Position numbers and translations under genes: made by a program. Below the pieces are notes generated by a model, which saw only the letters and a program-made list of their open reading frames with translations, was not told the DNA's origin and made no database searches. This document shows, in pieces, positions 54,531 to 63,408 of a DNA stretch of 64,000 nucleotides; position 1 is the first letter of the stretch, and the number at the start of each line of letters is the position of its first letter. Source of the DNA: Flavobacterium sp. 9 (lineage in GTDB: Bacteria; Bacteroidota; Bacteroidia; Flavobacteriales; Flavobacteriaceae); NCBI RefSeq assembly GCF_002754195.1, contig NZ_PEEU01000001.1, positions 3,286,001 through 3,350,000 on the forward strand. Reading direction: 5' to 3'.

Positions 54531-56984
54531 TTAAAATTTATAAGTAATACTTCCCATAAAAGTTCTTGGCGCTTGTACGTTGACAGTTGTATAACCATTA
54601 AAATAAAGCTCATCTGTAAGGTTATCTACTTTTAAGGAAAGTCTGTATTTTGGCTGATCATAGTATAATGTCGCATTTACGACATTGTATGAGGGTAAAA
54701 CAAATGTTTCGACATCGGCAGGATTTCCTGAACCAGTCGGGTTTCTGTTATACACAAAAGTTTCACTACCATAATTTCCTCCAACACCAAAACCTAATCC
54801 CTTTAGTTTAGAAGTTTGCAAACTGTAACTAATCCAGTAATTAATTAAATTTTCCGGTCCAGCAGTTTCAGGTCTTAATCCGTTTACATCAGCATTTGCA
54901 TTGTTTAATTTACTATCGTTGAAAGCATATCCAAAAATAAGATTCAATCCCGAAAACGGATTTGTAGTAACTTCAAGCTCAAATCCTTTACTGGTTTGAT
55001 TTCCGTCCTGAACGTTTGTGTTAGCAGCTTGTCCTGCGCGAACAATGTTTTTTACATCAATATTGTAATAGCTTAAATTGGCGCTTAATTTATCTTGTAA
55101 AATGTTTAGCTTAAGACCAGCTTCGAATTGATTCGCTTTTTCAGGATCAAATTGTTTCAATTCCGGATTTCCATTTACTTTAGCGAATAAGTATCCAATG
55201 TTTTTAAAACTATTTTGATAGTTTCCGAAAATGGAAACTTTGTCTTTTATAATTTGATAAACAAGTCCCAGTTTTGGAGAAAATGCGTTTTGCGAAAATG
55301 CTCCTGAATTAATATTTGTCGATGGATCGTAAGTTCCGTTATTTTTATAATGATCAAAACGCAAAGCAACCGAAAGAATTAATTGATCTGTAATATTGAT
55401 AGCATCAGCAGCATAAACGCTATAAGTTGTCAGGGAAGTAATCGTTCTGTATTGGTAACCGTTTACAAATAAAGGCTCAATATTAGTTGGGCTAAACTGG
55501 TAATAATTACTGTTTGCAGCAGAATAATCTACAATATCATAATCTGTTTTAAACGGATTATTAGGATCTCCACCAAGATATCCAAGGCTACTATTAGTTT
55601 CTGATCTTAAAATATCACCGCCAAAAAGTAATTGGTGTTTCATACCAAAAAGTTCGGTCTGACCATTAAAGTTTTGTTGAAATTCGACAATATTATCTTT
55701 CCCAACCATATTCCAGGCATTTCTGGACATTTTATTGTTTCCTAATAAATAGAACCAAGCCTGAGGTCCATTAGATTGATTGGCACTGGAACTAAAAATA
55801 GTTTGCGATTTCCAGTTTTCATTAATTTGATAATGAGCCTGAGCAAAAATGTTGGCCGTTTTAGTATCCATCATGAATTCGCCACCTGTAAAAGATCTTT
55901 TCCAGTCTCTGGCAATTTCATTTGCATTATGTAAATTGATACTATTTGGCGTTTGTCCGTATGGGATATAAGTAAATGCCGGTGATGAAGAATTAACCGA
56001 AGACAATTCGGCATCAATAGAAATTGTTAGTTTGTCATTTATTTTATAAGCAAATGACGGAGCAAAAAAGTAGCTTCTGTTTTTTCCGTAATCCTGAAAA
56101 GTATTGGCGTCATTATAAGCTGCGTTTATTCGTAATAGCGCTGTTTTCTCATCATTTAAAGGCGTATTAATATCAGCAGATAATCGGTTTAAGCCGTAAC
56201 TTCCGGATTGATAACTAATATCTCCTCTAAAAGTTTCTGTTGGTTTTTTGGTAACTCGGTTGATTAATCCACCATAAGAAGTTAAGATACTTCCAAAAAG
56301 TGTTGCCGAAGGTCCTTTTATACTTTCGATTCTTTCTAAGTTTGCAGCATCAACACTGTTTGTAATTTTTCCGGCGATTCCGTCTCTCAATAAACTTTGT
56401 GTTACAAATCCGCGTGAAGCGAAATAAGAACCACCGTCACCTACTTTTCCGGTTGCAGCCCAAAGTTGGTACAATCCCGGAACATTTTTTAAAGCGTCAT
56501 CTTGATTAATAACCAATTGATCACGCATTAAACTTTTGGTTACAACACTATAAACCTGAGAATTTTCCAGATTTTTAATCTGCATTTTTGAAACAAAAGG
56601 ACTTTCAGATTTATTGTATTTATTGATGTTTCCTTTTATAAAAACCTCTTCAAGCTCTTCAGTATTTGTATTGATCGTGAAATTTTCTACGATTTCAGCT
56701 TCTCCGCTTACAATGATTTTCTTTTCTTTTGGTGTATGGCCAAGTGCAGAAACACGTATTGTATAGTTTCCTAAATTGATATTCTTTATTTCATATGAAC
56801 CCTGACTATCAGTAAGTGCTCCAATTTTAGTTCCTCTTAATTGAACCGAAACATTTTCTAAAGCTTCACCATTTACAGATGTCACAATTCCTTTTATCGT
56901 TGTTTTTTGTTGTGCTAAAACGGATGTTTGTGCAAATAATAAAAAGTAAAAACCAATTAGCAATAGTGTAAATTTTCCCTTCAT
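54531..56984 (-). CDS. TonB-dependent siderophore receptor
   Basis: An 817-residue outer membrane receptor. Signal peptide about 1-24 (VLAQQ). A CarboxypepD_reg-like domain is about 27-110 (IKGIVTSVNGEALENVSVQLRG), the plug is about 140-250 (QDDALKNVPGLYQLW, then IKGPSATLFGS), and the rest is a 22-strand barrel ending FMGSITYKF. It lacks an STN domain, so no sigma signalling is expected. A promoter and a shared 17-bp motif lie directly upstream. Paralogous to the receptor at 59373. Ferric siderophore import is inferred from family and neighbours; the ligand is unknown. Confidence 0.92.
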   Translation of the reverse strand: MKGKFTLLLIGFYFLLFAQTSVLAQQKTTIKGIVTSVNGEALENVSVQLRGTKIGALTDSQGSYEIKNINLGNYTIRVSALGHTPKEKKIIVSGEAEIVENFTINTNTEELEEVFIKGNINKYNKSESPFVSKMQIKNLENSQVYSVVTKSLMRDQLVINQDDALKNVPGLYQLWAATGKVGDGGSYFASRGFVTQSLLRDGIAGKITNSVDAANLERIESIKGPSATLFGSILTSYGGLINRVTKKPTETFRGDISYQSGSYGLNRLSADINTPLNDEKTALLRINAAYNDANTFQDYGKNRSYFFAPSFAYKINDKLTISIDAELSSVNSSSPAFTYIPYGQTPNSINLHNANEIARDWKRSFTGGEFMMDTKTANIFAQAHYQINENWKSQTIFSSSANQSNGPQAWFYLLGNNKMSRNAWNMVGKDNIVEFQQNFNGQTELFGMKHQLLFGGDILRSETNSSLGYLGGDPNNPFKTDYDIVDYSAANSNYYQFSPTNIEPLFVNGYQYRTITSLTTYSVYAADAINITDQLILSVALRFDHYKNNGTYDPSTNINSGAFSQNAFSPKLGLVYQIIKDKVSIFGNYQNSFKNIGYLFAKVNGNPELKQFDPEKANQFEAGLKLNILQDKLSANLSYYNIDVKNIVRAGQAANTNVQDGNQTSKGFELEVTTNPFSGLNLIFGYAFNDSKLNNANADVNGLRPETAGPENLINYWISYSLQTSKLKGLGFGVGGNYGSETFVYNRNPTGSGNPADVETFVLPSYNVVNATLYYDQPKYRLSLKVDNLTDELYFNGYTTVNVQAPRTFMGSITYKF

Positions 56985-57001
56985 TTTATTTAGAATAAAT
57001 A
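56985..57001 (-). promoter_or_regulatory. Shared 17-bp motif upstream of the first iron receptor
   Basis: TTTATTTAGAATAAATA (+ strand) directly precedes the start codon on the - strand. An identical 17-mer, in opposite orientation, lies at 61935-61951 upstream of the other receptor. Contains the ATTTAGAAT half-site; a Fur-type or similar iron regulator is a reasonable inference. Confidence 0.5.
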
Positions 57002-57010
57002 TTGATTAGG

Positions 57011-57048
57011 CAAAAGTAAGGCTAAAAGTTTAGTTGACAAATTGTCAA
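57011..57048 (-). promoter_or_regulatory. Promoter and palindrome of the first iron receptor
   Basis: On the - strand: TTG (57040-57038), a 19-bp spacer, TACTTTTG (57018-57011). A perfect palindrome with central A, TTGACAAATTGTCAA (57034-57048), overlaps the -33 element and could be an operator. Confidence 0.6.
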
Positions 57049-57103
57049 AAGTTAAAGTGTAAGGCGAAATTTACAAATCAACAATCGAGTTGTTTTTAAT
57101 GTA

Positions 57104-58651
57104 CTAATTAGTTTTTTTAGGTTTTAGATGATAAGCGACATAAAGCGTTATTGAAGCCAGAACAATCCAGAAAACATCAATAAAGAAAACCTGAATTTTA
57201 TTTTGCATAAATGAATTCCAAAACCAATTTCCGGAAACAATTCCGTGTGTAATAGGAATCAGAAATCCTAAAATGCTTCCAGATATTAAACAGAATCTGT
57301 TGGTAAATGCGTCGTTCTTTTTAAGAATAAAAAAGATTGTAAGTGCTAACCATCCTACGAAATAAACCAAATATAAATTGTCCTGAGTCAACGGATAAAA
57401 TATTTTGGTTACAATAAAAGCAAGTGCCGTAATAGGATACATGCTCAAACAAATTGCCAGATAAATGCGAACAACAGCGGCGTTAAAACGTCTTTTTTTC
57501 TCTGGTAAATTATTTTTTTGTCTGGCAACTAACCAAATCATTACGCCGGAAATTATCACAAAACAAGTGATGATTCCTAAAACGAAACTCACAATTTTTA
57601 AGGCATATCCGCCATAATCTCCAAAATGAATTCGGTACAAAACATTTTTTACAACATCTAAATAGTTGTTTTGTGTAACAGGATTTTTTCTTGCGATTTC
57701 TTTTCCGTCAGCAATTCTATAAATTACTTTTCCAATTCCGGTGAATTTTTTGTGAGCCAGCATTTCTCCTTCAACAATAACGTGCATGCTTGCATCGCCA
57801 TAATTCTGAATAAAAACTCGGGTAATTTCAAAATCTTTCCAGTTGCTTTTTGTCTTAGCAACTAATTGATCGATGTTGAAAGGTGCGGCTAATTTTTTAT
57901 TGTCAAATTTATAATCAGGATCGTTGTATTCTAATTCTTTGTATAATTTATCCTGATCACCTTTGTACAAAGCCATTACGGCTGGAGCAACAATCAGAAG
58001 TTTTATCATAAAAAAAGCTCCCGTTACTGCATATACAAATTGAAAAGGCAAACCAATCATTCCTAATGCTGTGTGCGCATCAGTCCACAGAGTTTTTAAT
58101 TTTTCCTTTGGACGGAAAATATAAAAGTTCGAAACAATTTTTTTCCAATGCAATAGAAGTCCGGTTACAATAGCAAATAAAAAGAATAATGCTGTGAAAC
58201 CTGAAAGGTAATAACCAACTGGATAAGGTATTTGAGCTAAGAAATGTAAACGATATAAAAATTCGCCCAATGAATAAGATTCTTCATAAGTAAAGGTTTT
58301 GAAGGTCTTTGTGTCAAGGTAAAAAAAACTTCCTTCTTTTTGTTTGGCTGGAGCCAAAGTGTCTTTGGTACCTTCCATGTAAACAGCAACTCTTCTTTCA
58401 TTACTTGGTTTAGAAATAGTAACGTTTCTTCCGTGTAAGGTATATTCTTTGTCGAGTTTTTTTAAAGCCGTGTTGTAATCCAGTTGAATTTCTTTTGTGA
58501 TTGCAGTAGATTCACTTCTTTCCCAATTGATGATTTCGTCTCTAAAAAAAGAAAAAGATCCTGCAAAGAAAATAACAAAAAGCACAACACTGATTACAAT
58601 TCCGCTGACAGTATGCGTATGAAAATAGATATTATAATTACGGTTATTCAT
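57104..58651 (-). CDS. PepSY-associated transmembrane protein, large iron-uptake type
   Basis: A 515-residue inner membrane protein. N-terminal HTVSGIVISVVLFVIFFAGS helix, PepSY-containing periplasmic loop, helices near 142-165 and 197-218 with the DAHTALGMIG His motif, and a C-terminal block of additional helices (about 350-515). The histidine-bearing helices are the hallmark of PiuB/PepSY_TM proteins linked with iron uptake. It starts 7 bp from the stop of the DUF3649-like gene. Confidence 0.85.
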   Translation of the reverse strand: MNNRNYNIYFHTHTVSGIVISVVLFVIFFAGSFSFFRDEIINWERSESTAITKEIQLDYNTALKKLDKEYTLHGRNVTISKPSNERRVAVYMEGTKDTLAPAKQKEGSFFYLDTKTFKTFTYEESYSLGEFLYRLHFLAQIPYPVGYYLSGFTALFFLFAIVTGLLLHWKKIVSNFYIFRPKEKLKTLWTDAHTALGMIGLPFQFVYAVTGAFFMIKLLIVAPAVMALYKGDQDKLYKELEYNDPDYKFDNKKLAAPFNIDQLVAKTKSNWKDFEITRVFIQNYGDASMHVIVEGEMLAHKKFTGIGKVIYRIADGKEIARKNPVTQNNYLDVVKNVLYRIHFGDYGGYALKIVSFVLGIITCFVIISGVMIWLVARQKNNLPEKKRRFNAAVVRIYLAICLSMYPITALAFIVTKIFYPLTQDNLYLVYFVGWLALTIFFILKKNDAFTNRFCLISGSILGFLIPITHGIVSGNWFWNSFMQNKIQVFFIDVFWIVLASITLYVAYHLKPKKTN

Positions 58652-58658
58652 AAGTTGG

Positions 58659-58961
58659 TTATTGCGCGGTTGGATTATAGGTTTGGCCTAAATAAATTAA
58701 AAGACAAAAAAGTAAACTTAATAAGATATAAATCCCCCAGATTTTCAATCCACTTTTAGCTAAAAAAGCAATTACCATTAGAGCAACCCAAAGAATGAAT
58801 CCGCTAAAAGCCATTGTCATTAAGATATTAGCACGGTTAAACCAAGATGCTAAAGCCAAATGAAATGTGACTGAAACAAAATAGCCGCCTAGAATGGCAG
58901 CAGTTATTTTGGCAAATCGTTGCCATTTTGATTGGGTTAAATATTTTGGATTTGCTGGCAT
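58659..58961 (-). CDS. DUF3649-like small membrane protein
   Basis: A 100-residue protein with three predicted helices. The segment RFAKITAAILGGYFVSVTF and the FSGFILWVALMVIAFLAKSGLKIWG helix pair fit the DUF3649 pattern of proteobacterial iron-uptake clusters. The assignment rests on that pattern plus the conserved order DUF3325 - DUF3649 - PepSY. Function unknown. Confidence 0.65.
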   Translation of the reverse strand: MPANPKYLTQSKWQRFAKITAAILGGYFVSVTFHLALASWFNRANILMTMAFSGFILWVALMVIAFLAKSGLKIWGIYILLSLLFCLLIYLGQTYNPTAQ

Positions 58962-58979
58962 ATTTTGGTTAGAAACGGT

Positions 58980-59312
58980 TTAGTTGTAATAAAATTCTAA
59001 TAGAGCAATTAATATAAAAAGAGCCAGTATAGCTTTACTGTTGACTTTTTTTAATGGTTTTAAAATGATAATTAAACTTCCAATAGCCATTAACTGAATA
59101 AAAAACATCAATGTGCCACAACCTAACGATTGTGTAAAAAGCCATAAAGAATAGGCGAGTAGTAAAAGTGCTAATCCGGTGATTTTGGTTTGCTTCGGAT
59201 TTTTTTTCATCCATTTTTCAAAACCTAAATCATAGGATAAAACAGCTCTTTTTGAGGTGTAATAAAGAGTATAAAAAGCTAGAAAAACGATAAGGCTGGC
59301 TATTGTAATCAT
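58980..59312 (-). CDS. DUF3325-like small membrane protein
   Basis: A 110-residue protein with three to four helices. An N-terminal helix is followed by a basic stretch, then a glycine-bearing helix QSLGCGTLMFFIQLMAIGSLIIIL resembling DUF3325 from iron-uptake operons. It is first of the small genes after the receptor at 59373, with a partial terminator between. Function unknown. Confidence 0.6.
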   Translation of the reverse strand: MITIASLIVFLAFYTLYYTSKRAVLSYDLGFEKWMKKNPKQTKITGLALLLLAYSLWLFTQSLGCGTLMFFIQLMAIGSLIIILKPLKKVNSKAILALFILIALLEFYYN

Positions 59313-59329
59313 AATCTTTAAAATTTAAA

Positions 59330-59359
59330 AAACACCTTTCTCCTAAAAGAAAGGTGTTT
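59330..59359 (-). terminator. Terminator or attenuator after the second iron receptor
   Basis: A perfect 12-bp stem (59330-59341 AAACACCTTTCT with 59348-59359), a 6-nt loop, followed on the - strand by TTTTAAATTT. It probably lowers expression of the downstream small genes relative to the receptor. Confidence 0.7.
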
Positions 59360-59372
59360 GGAATGTTTTTTA

Positions 59373-61868
59373 TTAAAATCTGTATGAGAAATTCGCAGAT
59401 ACAGCTCTCATGTTTTTTGGGTGAATTGTAGACCAACCATCATAAGTATCAACATTAGCAATATTGTCTAATTTTAATGTCAATGTAAATTTCTCTGTTC
59501 CGTAGAAAATAGAGGAATTTAAAACAGTATAAGAAGGAATTGCAAATTGCCCGACAACATTTCTATTCATAATTAAGTTTTTGTCAGCATAATTTCCACC
59601 AAAACCTAAACCAAAACCTTGTAAATCTCCTTGAGGAAATTTGTAGCTTGCCCAAAAGTTTGCGGTGTTTCTTGGTCCTGAACTCTCAGGTCTGTTTCCT
59701 ACGAACGAAGGATCTCCGGCATTTAAGACAGCATCTACATAGCTGTAACCAGCAACAATGTTTAAACCAGTAACTGGATTTGCAACGATTTCTGCTTCAA
59801 AACCTTTGTTTCTTTGTTCTCCATCTTGAAAAGAAGTTTGAGTTGGTACTCCGCCTGTAGAACCATAAACAGTATAAACCTGATCTGTTACTTTGATGTC
59901 ATAATAGCTAAATGTTGCGTAAAGTTTGTCTTTAAAAACATTTAATTTCGTTCCGATTTCAAATTGGTTAGCGTGTTCTGGTTTGAAAGTTCTTGGAATA
60001 GATGCGCCGCTTAAACCAATATCACTTGTTGGAGCTGTGTTAGTAAAACCATCCATATAGTTGGCAAAAATCGAAACTTTGTCAATAATTGGCTGATAAA
60101 CTAAACCAAATTTAGGTGAAAAAGAAGTTTGATTAAAATCATCAGCATTTGTAGTTACGTCCCCGGCAGTCATAAAACGGTCTACACGTAAACTTGCCAT
60201 TGCAGATAATGCAGGAGTAATATTGATTACATCTGATGCATAAGCACTAATAACTTCTTGTTTTGTTTTGTTATTGTTTGCAGTAGTTTCTGCTATAAGT
60301 TTATCAGAACCAGCTTTTGTTAGGTTACCACTGTCACCATTTGTAATATATTTTGCAGGATCTGTAATGCCGAATACATATTGGTTTACAGTTGCTAAAT
60401 CTAAATTTCCAATATAAACTCTTCCATTAGATACATATCCAGAACCATTATCAACTTGACCTCTGTTAAAGTAATCTAAACCAACAACAATTCTATTTCT
60501 TAAGTTTCCAAGTTTAAAATCGCCAATAAAGTTTTGTTGAATATCTGTTGTTAAAGTTGTTGTATTTTGATAATTCATTGAACGTCCCAAAACAATCCCT
60601 TGATTTACCTGTGTAGGGAAAAATCGTGTGCTTTCATATAAATAAGTATAATATCCTTCAGATTGAGATGATCCTCTAGATAGAACCGTTTGAGAAGTCC
60701 ATTCATCAGAGATTTTGTAATTCATTTGTCCTTGAAGAGAGTAAGAAGGAGTTTCAATCGCAAGTTCGTTACTTGTATAAGAACGTTTGTTATCATAACC
60801 CAATTCATCCATATTATGAACTCTTAACGGTGCGCCTCTGTCTAAAAATAACATAGTTGGATTCGTCTGTTTATTGTTCATGAATTCAGTATTAATAAAG
60901 AACGAAAGTCTGTCGCTAGCTTGGTAAGATAAAGATGGAGCAAAGAAAAATGATTTTCTAAATCCAGCATCTTGAAAGCTGTTTTCTGTATGATATGCAG
61001 TATTAACTCTGAAATTAATTTTGTGTTCATCGTCTACGGGAGTATTAATGTCTGCAGTTACACGGTTTAATCCATAGCTTCCTGCTGTATAGCTTACCTC
61101 TCCGCCAAAGTGATCGTACGGTTTTTTAGTAGTTAAGTTGATTAAACCTCCGTAAGAAATTAAACTACTTCCAAATAAAGTTCCAGAAGGTCCTTTAATA
61201 ACTTCAATTTTATCAATATTTGCAGGATCTATACTTCCGTTATTCAACGCAGGTAATCCATTTGTCATTGTTGGCTGCACAGCAAATCCTCTTAGAGAGA
61301 AATATCCGGCACCGTCACCACCACGTCCGGTAGAAGCCCAAAGCGGAGATAATCCCGGAGCATTTTTAAGTGCGTCATCAATATTGCTAACTACTTGCTC
61401 TTTTAGTAATTCGCTTGTGATAGTAGTATATACTTGTGGATTCTCAAGATTTTTAAGTGGTAATCTTGATACTTGTTGTGTTTCTTTACGAGCTAATGGA
61501 TTTTTTTTACCATTACCATTAATTACAATTTCGTCTAATTGTTCAGAATTTGAACTAATTGTGAAATTTTCTATTATTTCGTCACCTGCATTTAGAGAAA
61601 TACTTTTTTCTTTAGATGAATGTCCAACAGAAGAAACTTTAATTACATAACTTCCCGGTTTTAGATTTTTAATTTCGTAAAAACCATTACTGTCTGTATT
61701 AGTTCCTATTTTAGTTCCTTTTAGAACTACAGAAACATTATCTGCAGCCTGATTATTTGCTAAACTAATTTGTCCTTTTATACTCGCTTTTTCTTGTGCA
61801 GAAATTGTAGTGCTTGCTAGCAGAAAAAAACAAAAGCTTAAGAAAGAAATTGTAAATTTATATTTCAT
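59373..61868 (-). CDS. TonB-dependent siderophore receptor (second paralogue)
   Basis: An 831-residue outer membrane receptor. Signal peptide about 1-24 (TISAQ). The CarboxypepD_reg-like domain is about 27-112, the plug about 140-255 (DDALKNAPGLSPLWASTGRGG; IKGPSGTLFGSSLI), and the remainder a barrel ending VSANFSYRF. It is closely parallel in layout to the receptor at 54531. Its promoter contains a copy of the shared motif. Probably imports a different ferric chelate; ligand unknown. Confidence 0.92.
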   Translation of the reverse strand: MKYKFTISFLSFCFFLLASTTISAQEKASIKGQISLANNQAADNVSVVLKGTKIGTNTDSNGFYEIKNLKPGSYVIKVSSVGHSSKEKSISLNAGDEIIENFTISSNSEQLDEIVINGNGKKNPLARKETQQVSRLPLKNLENPQVYTTITSELLKEQVVSNIDDALKNAPGLSPLWASTGRGGDGAGYFSLRGFAVQPTMTNGLPALNNGSIDPANIDKIEVIKGPSGTLFGSSLISYGGLINLTTKKPYDHFGGEVSYTAGSYGLNRVTADINTPVDDEHKINFRVNTAYHTENSFQDAGFRKSFFFAPSLSYQASDRLSFFINTEFMNNKQTNPTMLFLDRGAPLRVHNMDELGYDNKRSYTSNELAIETPSYSLQGQMNYKISDEWTSQTVLSRGSSQSEGYYTYLYESTRFFPTQVNQGIVLGRSMNYQNTTTLTTDIQQNFIGDFKLGNLRNRIVVGLDYFNRGQVDNGSGYVSNGRVYIGNLDLATVNQYVFGITDPAKYITNGDSGNLTKAGSDKLIAETTANNNKTKQEVISAYASDVINITPALSAMASLRVDRFMTAGDVTTNADDFNQTSFSPKFGLVYQPIIDKVSIFANYMDGFTNTAPTSDIGLSGASIPRTFKPEHANQFEIGTKLNVFKDKLYATFSYYDIKVTDQVYTVYGSTGGVPTQTSFQDGEQRNKGFEAEIVANPVTGLNIVAGYSYVDAVLNAGDPSFVGNRPESSGPRNTANFWASYKFPQGDLQGFGLGFGGNYADKNLIMNRNVVGQFAIPSYTVLNSSIFYGTEKFTLTLKLDNIANVDTYDGWSTIHPKNMRAVSANFSYRF

Positions 61869-61869
61869 T

Positions 61870-61881
61870 GTTATTTAGAAT
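61870..61881 (-). promoter_or_regulatory. Leader motif of the second iron receptor
   Basis: TTATTTAGAAT (+ strand, 61871-61881) lies immediately before the start codon, the same placement as at 56987-56997 in the first receptor. Confidence 0.45.
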
Positions 61882-61895
61882 TGATTTTAATAGCG

Positions 61896-61926
61896 CAAAT
61901 TTAACTGTTGAATATCAACTATACAA
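61896..61926 (-). promoter_or_regulatory. Promoter of the second iron receptor
   Basis: On the - strand: TTG (61926-61924), a 20-bp spacer, TAAATTTG (61903-61896). A small palindrome, GTTGAATATCAAC (61907-61919), sits between the two elements. Confidence 0.6.
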
Positions 61927-61934
61927 GCTATTCT

Positions 61935-61951
61935 TATTTATTCTAAATAAA
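61935..61951 (-). promoter_or_regulatory. Shared 17-bp motif upstream of the second iron receptor
   Basis: The reverse complement of this site is TTTATTTAGAATAAATA, identical to 56985-57001. Here it lies just upstream of the -33 element, about 70-85 bp before the ATG. Confidence 0.5.
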
Positions 61952-62028
61952 ATAATTTTTAAAGGGTAAAATTTACGTTTATTTAAAAAATTAACATCTT
62001 AAGCAATATTTAAGCCAATCTTAAGACA

Positions 62029-62062
62029 AAAAAGCCTGTTCAAGTGAATGAACAGGCTTTTT
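62029..62062 (-). terminator. Terminator of the sucAB operon
   Basis: A perfect 14-bp stem (62029-62042 AAAAAGCCTGTTCA with 62049-62062), 6-nt loop, about 25 bp after the sucB stop. Confidence 0.85.
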
Positions 62063-62085
62063 GTTATTGTGGAAAATTATTACAA

Positions 62086-63330
62086 TTATAGCTCTAAAGC
62101 ACGTTTAGCATCGCCATTCATTAATAATTCTACTGGATTTTCTAAAGCTTCTTTTACAGCAACTAAGAAACCAACAGACTCACGTCCGTCGATAATTCTG
62201 TGGTCATAAGAAAGTGCTACGTACATCATTGGGTGAATTTCAACTTTACCATTTACAGCAATTGGACGCTCAATAATATTGTGCATTCCTAAGATTCCTG
62301 ATTGAGGAGGATTGATAATTGGAGTACTTAACATACTTCCAAAAACACCACCATTAGTAATTGTGAAAGTTCCTCCAGTCATATCATCAACAGTGATTTG
62401 ACCGTCACGAGCTCTAAGTGCTAATCTTTTGATTTCAGCTTCAATTCCACGGAAAGTTAATAATTCAGCATTACGAACAACAGGAACCATTAAACCTTTT
62501 GGTCCTGAAACTGCGATAGAGATATCAGCAAAATCGTAAGCAATTTTATAATCACCATCCATCATTGAGTTAACATCAGGATATAATTGTAAAGCTCTTG
62601 TAACTGCTTTTGTAAAGAATGACATGAAACCTAATCCTAAACCACCATGTTTTGCTTTGAAAGCATCTTTGTATTCATTACGAATTTGGTTAATTGGCGT
62701 CATGTTAACTTCGTTGAAAGTAGTTAACATTGCAGTTTCGTTTTTAGCAGCAACTAATCTTTCTGCTACTTTACGACGTAACATAGATAATTTTGTACGC
62801 TCAGTTCCACGGCTTCCTCCAGTTGGAGTTCCCATAGAAGGTACTGCATTTACAGCATCATCTTTAGTGATTCTTCCGCCTTTACCAGTTCCTGAAACAG
62901 TTGCTGGTGCTATGTTTTTTTCGTCTAATATTTTTCTTGCTGCCGGAGATGGAGTTCCTGCTGCATAACTTGTAGCTGCCGGAGCTTGTACTGGTGCTGC
63001 TTTTGGCGCTTCAGCTTTTACTTCTGCCTTTGGTGCTTCTGCTTTTGGAGTCTCAGCCGCTGGTGCAGCCGGAGCATCACCTGCAGGTTTTACACCATCA
63101 GTATCAATTAAACAAACTACAGCTCCTACTGCAACTGCATCACCTTCTTCTGCTTTAAGCGTAATAATTCCGCTCATTTCAGCCGGTAATTCAAGAGTTG
63201 CTTTATCTGAATCAACTTCAGCAATAGCTTGATCTTTTTCTACATAATCTCCGTCTTTTACTAACCAAGTTGCAATTTCAACTTCTTTTATTGATTCCCC
63301 TGGTGATGGGACTTTCATTTCTAAAATCAT
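62086..63330 (-). CDS. sucB: 2-oxoglutarate dehydrogenase E2, dihydrolipoyllysine succinyltransferase
   Basis: The E2 core of the 2-oxoglutarate dehydrogenase complex, 414 residues. The lipoyl domain (about 1-76) carries the lipoylated K43 in [10 protein letters not shown]. An Ala/Pro/Lys-rich linker (about 78-115) follows, then a peripheral subunit-binding domain (about 123-160, [13 protein letters not shown]) and the catalytic acetyltransferase domain ending in the active-site SYDHRIIDG. It is downstream of sucA, 78 bp apart, with a heptamer tract in the gap. Confidence 0.97.
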   Translation of the reverse strand: MILEMKVPSPGESIKEVEIATWLVKDGDYVEKDQAIAEVDSDKATLELPAEMSGIITLKAEEGDAVAVGAVVCLIDTDGVKPAGDAPAAPAAETPKAEAPKAEVKAEAPKAAPVQAPAATSYAAGTPSPAARKILDEKNIAPATVSGTGKGGRITKDDAVNAVPSMGTPTGGSRGTERTKLSMLRRKVAERLVAAKNETAMLTTFNEVNMTPINQIRNEYKDAFKAKHGGLGLGFMSFFTKAVTRALQLYPDVNSMMDGDYKIAYDFADISIAVSGPKGLMVPVVRNAELLTFRGIEAEIKRLALRARDGQITVDDMTGGTFTITNGGVFGSMLSTPIINPPQSGILGMHNIIERPIAVNGKVEIHPMMYVALSYDHRIIDGRESVGFLVAVKEALENPVELLMNGDAKRALEL

Positions 63331-63355
63331 CTTATTTTTTGTTTAAGGTTTTTAT

Positions 63356-63404
63356 GGTTTCAGGTTTCAAGTTGTTAAACCTGAAACCTGAAACTTGAAA
63401 CATT
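63356..63404. repeat. Heptamer-periodic tract between sucA and sucB
   Basis: Seven 7-bp units without a slip: GGTTTCA, GGTTTCA, AGTTGTT, AAACCTG, AAACCTG, AAACTTG, AAACATT. The last units are reverse-complement-like to the first, forming a hairpin. It ends 4 bp before the sucA stop codon. Confidence 0.8.
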
Positions 63405-63408
63405 CTTT

